Below, piece by piece: positions 6,252-8,922 of a stretch of 8,922 bases of DNA. This DNA comes from an uncultured Bacteroidota bacterium (GTDB lineage: Bacteria; Bacteroidota; Bacteroidia; Bacteroidales; SZUA-534): NCBI GenBank assembly GCA_937885735.1, contig CALABN010000010.1, positions 1-8,922 of the forward strand, given 5' to 3'. Position 1 is the stretch's first letter. Each line of letters opens with the position of its first letter. The notes below the pieces were generated by a model. That model saw nothing but the letters and a program-made list of their open reading frames with translations. It made no database searches and was not told where the DNA came from. Both the position numbers and the translations under genes were made by a program.

Positions 6252-6375
6252 AAATATTGGGCAAAGTTGTGGTTAACTACATTCTTTTTACCACTTAACC
6301 ACAACTTTGCTCGGTGTTTTTGGAGTCTTTTGTGTGGATAAGTGGTTTTTCAAGGCACTTAACCACAACTTTGCC
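6252..6375. repeat. 124-bp repeat with terminal inverted repeats, copy 1
   Basis: This is nearly identical to 7869-7991: one A/G difference (6324 against 7940) and a small change with one extra base in a T-rich loop near 6283. The core is bounded by perfect 17-bp inverted repeats, GGCAAAGTTGTGGTTAA (6260-6276) and its complement (6359-6375). An internal complement (6295-6310) allows a 16-bp stem with 6261-6276 and an 18-base loop. A second stem pairs 6334-6344 with 6356-6366 (one mismatch, 11-base loop). TGTGGATAA at 6333-6341 equals a consensus DnaA box. It lies 36 bases past the ATPase stop codon and just upstream of the fic promoter. No coding sequence is seen in it; it resembles a non-autonomous palindromic element. 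Confidence 0.85.
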
Positions 6376-6411
6376 ATATAAAAATTCAAAATATATGGAA
6401 TTGGAACCATT

Positions 6412-7836
6412 CTACCTTAAATCGACAAACAAATCGTCCAACACAACTTCCGACTGAACATTGCCGAAATATGCATTGCGACTCAACCCGTAGGTTGTCA
6501 CCATAGTGAGATGAACCGATTTCCGTGCTTTGGTAGCCTGCTTGAACACCGACACCTTCCTACGTAGCAGGGCATCATAATCCTTGTCAATTGCAAACAC
6601 GTCGTTGACAAATTTCATCTCGCAGACATTCACCACATTGTCGCCTCTGTCGATAAGCAAGTCTATTTGCGCGCCGTCGTGGCTTGCGGTAGCCTGTGTC
6701 CGCCACGAGTATACTTGCGACAACACGCCCGAAATGCCTAACGCCTGCTTGATTTGTGCTATATGCTGAAGACAAACTTGCTCAAAGGCAAGCCCCGCCC
6801 ACGTTGAATGTGTGCTGGTTGAAAGATTGTTGCTCCAAAAATGTCCGTCGTTATTGATGTTGCTTTTAACAAAACGGTTGTAGAACAAGGTGAAATTGTC
6901 CATTAACTGATATGTTGCACCGCGTTCTTTCTTGTCGTATGGGTAGTATTTGCGAATCATTGCGCTCTGTTCAAGCTCCTCCAGCACTTTGGCAAAGGCT
7001 GTGTTGTCAGTAAGTCTTGTGGTTTCCAGCAACTCCATTCGCGACATTCCCGCCGATTTTTGCGCCAGCGCCTCAACAACAGCTATATGTGATGCCGAAT
7101 TCTTGAACAACGATGCGTAAAGCGCTTGGTATTCCATTTTGAGCGGTGCGGTTTCTGCAAAGAGCATCTCGTCGATATTCTGGGCCAGGCTTTCTTCCTT
7201 TTTCAGATAGTTCCAATAATACGGAATGCCACCCAAAACCATATACGCCTCGGCAATATCCTTACGCGAAAGAGCCAGATTTCTGGCGTTGCAATATTCC
7301 TCGCACTCCGACAAAGTGAATGGCTTGAGTTGAATTTTCCTGGTCAGTCGGTTGTGCAACCCTCCATAATCCAAAATGATTTTTTTTACAATCCACGAAG
7401 TGGCACTGCCACATATTATCAGCACTATATCGGTGCGCATATTGGCCCACCCGTTCCAAAAATGCTCAAGTGCGCTTATGAATTTCGATTGAGGGGTGTC
7501 AAGCCACGGCATTTCATCGATAAACACCACCTTTTTCCCTTCTGGCTTCGACTCGAGCAGGTCTGACAAACGGTGGAACGCTTCCTGCCACGATGTGATT
7601 TTGCGGGATTTTTTCAACCCATATTTGCGCAACGACTCTTGAAACTCAAGCAGTTGCTCGGCCTTGTTGCCTTTTGCCAGCCCTGTATGCTGAAAAGCAA
7701 AATTTTCGTTGAAAGTCTGCCTTATCAAAAAAGTCTTACCTACGCGTCGACGACCGTAAACCGCCACGAATTGCGATTCATACGAATCCAGCGCTTCCAA
7801 CAGTTGTTTTTTCTCGTTTTCCCTTCCTATCAGCAT
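6412..7836 (-). CDS. Archaeal-type AAA ATPase with C-terminal PD-(D/E)XK-like (DUF234) domain
   Basis: The 474-residue protein opens with LIGRENEKKQLLEAL and a Walker A reading YGRRRVGKTFLI (27-38, K34/T35). Walker B is VVFIDEMPW (D107/E108), and a sensor-like segment ICGSATSW (141-148) follows. Middle residues (about 150-330) include a winged-helix-like region. The C-terminal part contains IDLLIDRG and then CEMKF: D392, E406 and K408 have the D-x13-ExK spacing of PD-(D/E)XK nuclease folds, which fits DUF234. Family members are common, often multicopy and poorly understood; ATP-dependent nuclease or selfish-element activity is proposed rather than proven. The gene is on the same strand as fic but separated by 256 bases with a strong fic promoter, so they are probably not one operon. 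Near-identical repeats flank it within 36 bases on each side, marking it as a possible mobile or excisable unit. Confidence 0.9.
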   Translation of the reverse strand: MLIGRENEKKQLLEALDSYESQFVAVYGRRRVGKTFLIRQTFNENFAFQHTGLAKGNKAEQLLEFQESLRKYGLKKSRKITSWQEAFHRLSDLLESKPEGKKVVFIDEMPWLDTPQSKFISALEHFWNGWANMRTDIVLIICGSATSWIVKKIILDYGGLHNRLTRKIQLKPFTLSECEEYCNARNLALSRKDIAEAYMVLGGIPYYWNYLKKEESLAQNIDEMLFAETAPLKMEYQALYASLFKNSASHIAVVEALAQKSAGMSRMELLETTRLTDNTAFAKVLEELEQSAMIRKYYPYDKKERGATYQLMDNFTLFYNRFVKSNINNDGHFWSNNLSTSTHSTWAGLAFEQVCLQHIAQIKQALGISGVLSQVYSWRTQATASHDGAQIDLLIDRGDNVVNVCEMKFVNDVFAIDKDYDALLRRKVSVFKQATKARKSVHLTMVTTYGLSRNAYFGNVQSEVVLDDLFVDLR

Positions 7837-7857
7837 ATTTAGTATCGTTTTTCAAGG

Positions 7858-7865
7858 CAAATATA
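7858..7865 (-). promoter_or_regulatory. Possible -7 element (TATATTTG) for the ATPase gene
   Basis: TATATTTG on the minus strand fits TAnnTTTG and lies 22 bases upstream of the ATG at 7836. The nearest upstream TTTG (7882-7879) is only 13 bases away, inside repeat copy 2, which is shorter than the usual 19-20, so this is tentative. If real, the repeat would contribute to ATPase expression. Confidence 0.3.
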
Positions 7866-7868
7866 TAA

Positions 7869-7991
7869 AAATATTGGGCAAAGTTGTGGTTAACTACATA
7901 TTTTTACCACTTAACCACAACTTTGCTCGGTGTTTTTGGGGTCTTTTGTGTGGATAAGTGGTTTTTCAAGGCACTTAACCACAACTTTGCC
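7869..7991. repeat. 123-bp repeat with terminal inverted repeats, copy 2
   Basis: This is the second copy of the element at 6252-6375, in the same orientation and offset by 1616-1617 bases. Its terminal inverted repeats lie at 7877-7893 and 7975-7991, and its consensus DnaA-box word is at 7949-7957. It begins 32 bases upstream of the ATPase start codon. A 13-base piece of the element, GTTTTTCAAGGCA, also occurs just outside it at 7847-7859 (inside at 7961-7973), hinting at a former tandem or partial third copy. No target-site duplication is evident around either copy; both are preceded by the same AAATATTG, which I count as part of the repeat. Confidence 0.85.
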
Positions 7992-8225
7992 TATACAGTT
8001 TTCAACATTTGCTCTTTGCCAATTCTAAATTATGGTGACTTCTATAAATTGCTTTGTGGTGATTTTGAAGATTTTGTCAGGCAGATTGATGATTTGAACG
8101 AAGGTGCAGTGCGGGCACTGTGACTGAATGAAAGTCATCAAGATGACGACAAAAATTCAAAAGCACGCAAAAGATTAAAGGTCAATTCATATTTGAAAAA
8201 AATTTTTAAATCGGGGAAATTATAG
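7992..8225 (+). pseudogene. Possible decayed coding remnant between repeat copy 2 and ileS
   Basis: One frame is open across most of this stretch. It reads ILNYGDFYKLLCGDFEDF at about 8019-8072, then VRQIDDLNEGAVRAL, a TGA at 8121-8123, and continues in frame as LNESHQDDDKNSKARKRLKV to a TAG at 8223. The composition is acidic then lysine-rich, like the end of a real protein. No start codon, promoter or recognisable family is seen, and the frame upstream runs into the repeat. It may be the tail of a gene cut off by insertion of the repeat/ATPase unit, or chance. Confidence 0.25.
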
Positions 8226-8234
8226 AAGTTACCT

Positions 8235-8242
8235 TATATTTG
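8235..8242 (+). promoter_or_regulatory. -7 element (TATATTTG) for ileS
   Basis: TATATTTG fits the TAnnTTTG consensus exactly and lies 47 bases before the ileS ATG, leaving a leader of about 40 A/T-rich bases. No TTTG is found at the expected 19-20 base distance (the sequence there is TCGGGG), so only half of the promoter is convincing. No T-box or other riboswitch-like fold is apparent in the leader. Confidence 0.45.
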
Positions 8243-8289
8243 TGGGTTTTTTGAAAATCGATTTTATAATAAAAACATCATATATAGTT

Positions 8290-8826
8290 ATGAGCGGTAA
8301 ATTTCCCGAACACAAGCAGTTAGACTTGTCACAAATCAACAAGGACGTACTTGCTGAATGGAACAAGGAAAACACATTCCAAAAGAGCATCGATGCCCGT
8401 GAAGGCCATCCAAAATTCATTTTCTTCGAAGGACCACCATCGGCCAACGGCAAGCCTGGCATTCACCACGTTATGGCACGTAGCATCAAGGATATCATTT
8501 GCCGTTACAAGACTCTGCAAGGATTCCTGGTGGACCGCAAGGCTGGCTGGGACACTCACGGACTGCCTGTCGAACTTGGCGTGGAAAAGCAACTTGGCAT
8601 TACTAAGGAAGACATTGGCAAGAAAATCAGCGTTGACGACTACAACCGCGCCTGTCGCGAGGAAGTCATGAAATACAAGGACTTATGGGACGACCTCACC
8701 CGCAAGATGGGCTATTGGGTCAACTTGGACAACCCCTACATCACTTTTAAGAACGAATATATAGAGACACTCTGGCACCTCCTTTCAATATTATATAAAA
8801 CTTCTCTCCCTTTTCCCAAAATCTGA
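8290..8826 (+). CDS. ileS: Isoleucyl-tRNA synthetase, N-terminal fragment (prematurely ended)
   Basis: IleRS charges tRNA-Ile with isoleucine in the cytoplasm and is essential. The start at 8290 (MSGKFPEHKQLDL) is preferred over an in-frame ATG at 8242 that lies in the -7 promoter element. The fragment has FFEGPPSANGKPGIHHVMAR (46-64; the class I HIGH signature reads GIHH), then RKAGWDTHGLPVELGVEKQL and KMGYWVNLDNPYITFKNEYI, all typical of Bacteroidota IleRS. After IETLWHLL (residue 165) the text becomes SILYKTSLPFPKI and stops. A full enzyme is over 1000 residues and continues with a conserved segment such as LYKGYTIQPYSP, so editing, anticodon-binding and KMSKS regions are all missing. Base use also shifts abruptly to A/T-rich codons near 8785. 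A 178-residue product cannot function, so this is either a broken copy or, equally likely, a join to unrelated sequence at a contig end. Confidence 0.85.
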   Translation: MSGKFPEHKQLDLSQINKDVLAEWNKENTFQKSIDAREGHPKFIFFEGPPSANGKPGIHHVMARSIKDIICRYKTLQGFLVDRKAGWDTHGLPVELGVEKQLGITKEDIGKKISVDDYNRACREEVMKYKDLWDDLTRKMGYWVNLDNPYITFKNEYIETLWHLLSILYKTSLPFPKI

Positions 8827-8922
8827 TAATAACATTATACTCTCAAGTTAACTAAAATCAATAGAAAAAACACAAGAGCAGCGCAGTTTTCTTCTTGATT
8901 TTTTAAATTTACCATGATAATA
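8785..8922. other. Unrelated A/T-rich sequence following the ileS break
   Basis: From about 8785 to the end the sequence is A/T-rich, has stops in the ileS frame and shows no recognisable gene, repeat or RNA. An ATG at 8914 runs only to the edge. It could be the end of an inserted element or mis-joined assembly sequence. I see no inverted-repeat end or intron boundary at the junction. Confidence 0.4.

Noticed and set aside
6252..7991. CRISPR array suggested by repeated palindromic words
   Set aside because: There are only two long copies separated by a whole gene, no regular short spacers and no cas genes.
7884..8123. 79-codon plus-strand open frame starting in repeat copy 2
   Set aside because: Its first third is the non-coding palindromic repeat, which is also present in copy 1 without a continuing gene; only the part beyond 7992 might be a remnant and is listed separately.
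8785..8922. Group I or II intron, or an intein, interrupting ileS
   Set aside because: No GTGYG-type intron start is present at the junction, the frame closes within 42 bases (excluding an intein), and too little sequence remains to support a ribozyme.

Overview
This window looks like a stretch of Bacteroidota (most likely Bacteroidales) chromosome. The isoleucyl-tRNA synthetase start has the wording typical of that phylum. Several genes are preceded by the Bacteroidota promoter form (TTTG or TTG, about 19-20 bases, then TAnnTTTG), and Shine-Dalgarno sequences are not evident. These assignments come from reading motifs; no database search was made.

Left part (1-3223): a two-component system of the sigma-54 type. 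An NtrC-like response regulator (571-1896) overlaps by 11 bases an NtrY/NtrB-like membrane histidine kinase (1886-3223). The 443-base gap upstream separates the regulator from a divergent gene whose first 34 codons lie at the left edge. That gap holds a near-consensus sigma-54 promoter facing the divergent gene. It also holds inverted repeats of the form TGTC-N9-GACA, two of them spaced exactly 22 bases apart, which are good candidates for the regulator's own binding sites. Sensor, regulator, enhancer sites and target promoter may therefore all be visible here; the target gene's product is not recognisable.

Middle (3240-5244): a TatD-family metal-dependent hydrolase on the minus strand, convergent with the kinase, and a divergent membrane acyltransferase (Acyltransferase-3 family). 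They share a 109-base intergenic region that carries a clear promoter for the acyltransferase.

Right part (5265-7991): two minus-strand accessory genes. One is a class II Fic protein (AMP-transferase type) with an N-terminal helix-turn-helix. A perfect 24-bp palindrome fills the space between its promoter elements, and a third half-site covers its start codon, which suggests autorepression. The other is an archaeal-type AAA ATPase with a C-terminal PD-(D/E)XK-like motif (DUF234 type). The ATPase is bracketed by two almost identical 123-124 bp direct repeats, one on each side within about 36 bases of the gene. Each repeat has perfect 17-bp terminal inverted repeats and folds on paper into two hairpins. 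The ATPase plus one repeat is thus a 1617-bp unit that could be excised or amplified.

Right edge (7992-8922): a probable decayed coding remnant, then the start of ileS. The ileS reading frame stops after 178 codons, in sequence that stops resembling ileS at about 8785. This is either a real disruption or an assembly junction near a contig end.
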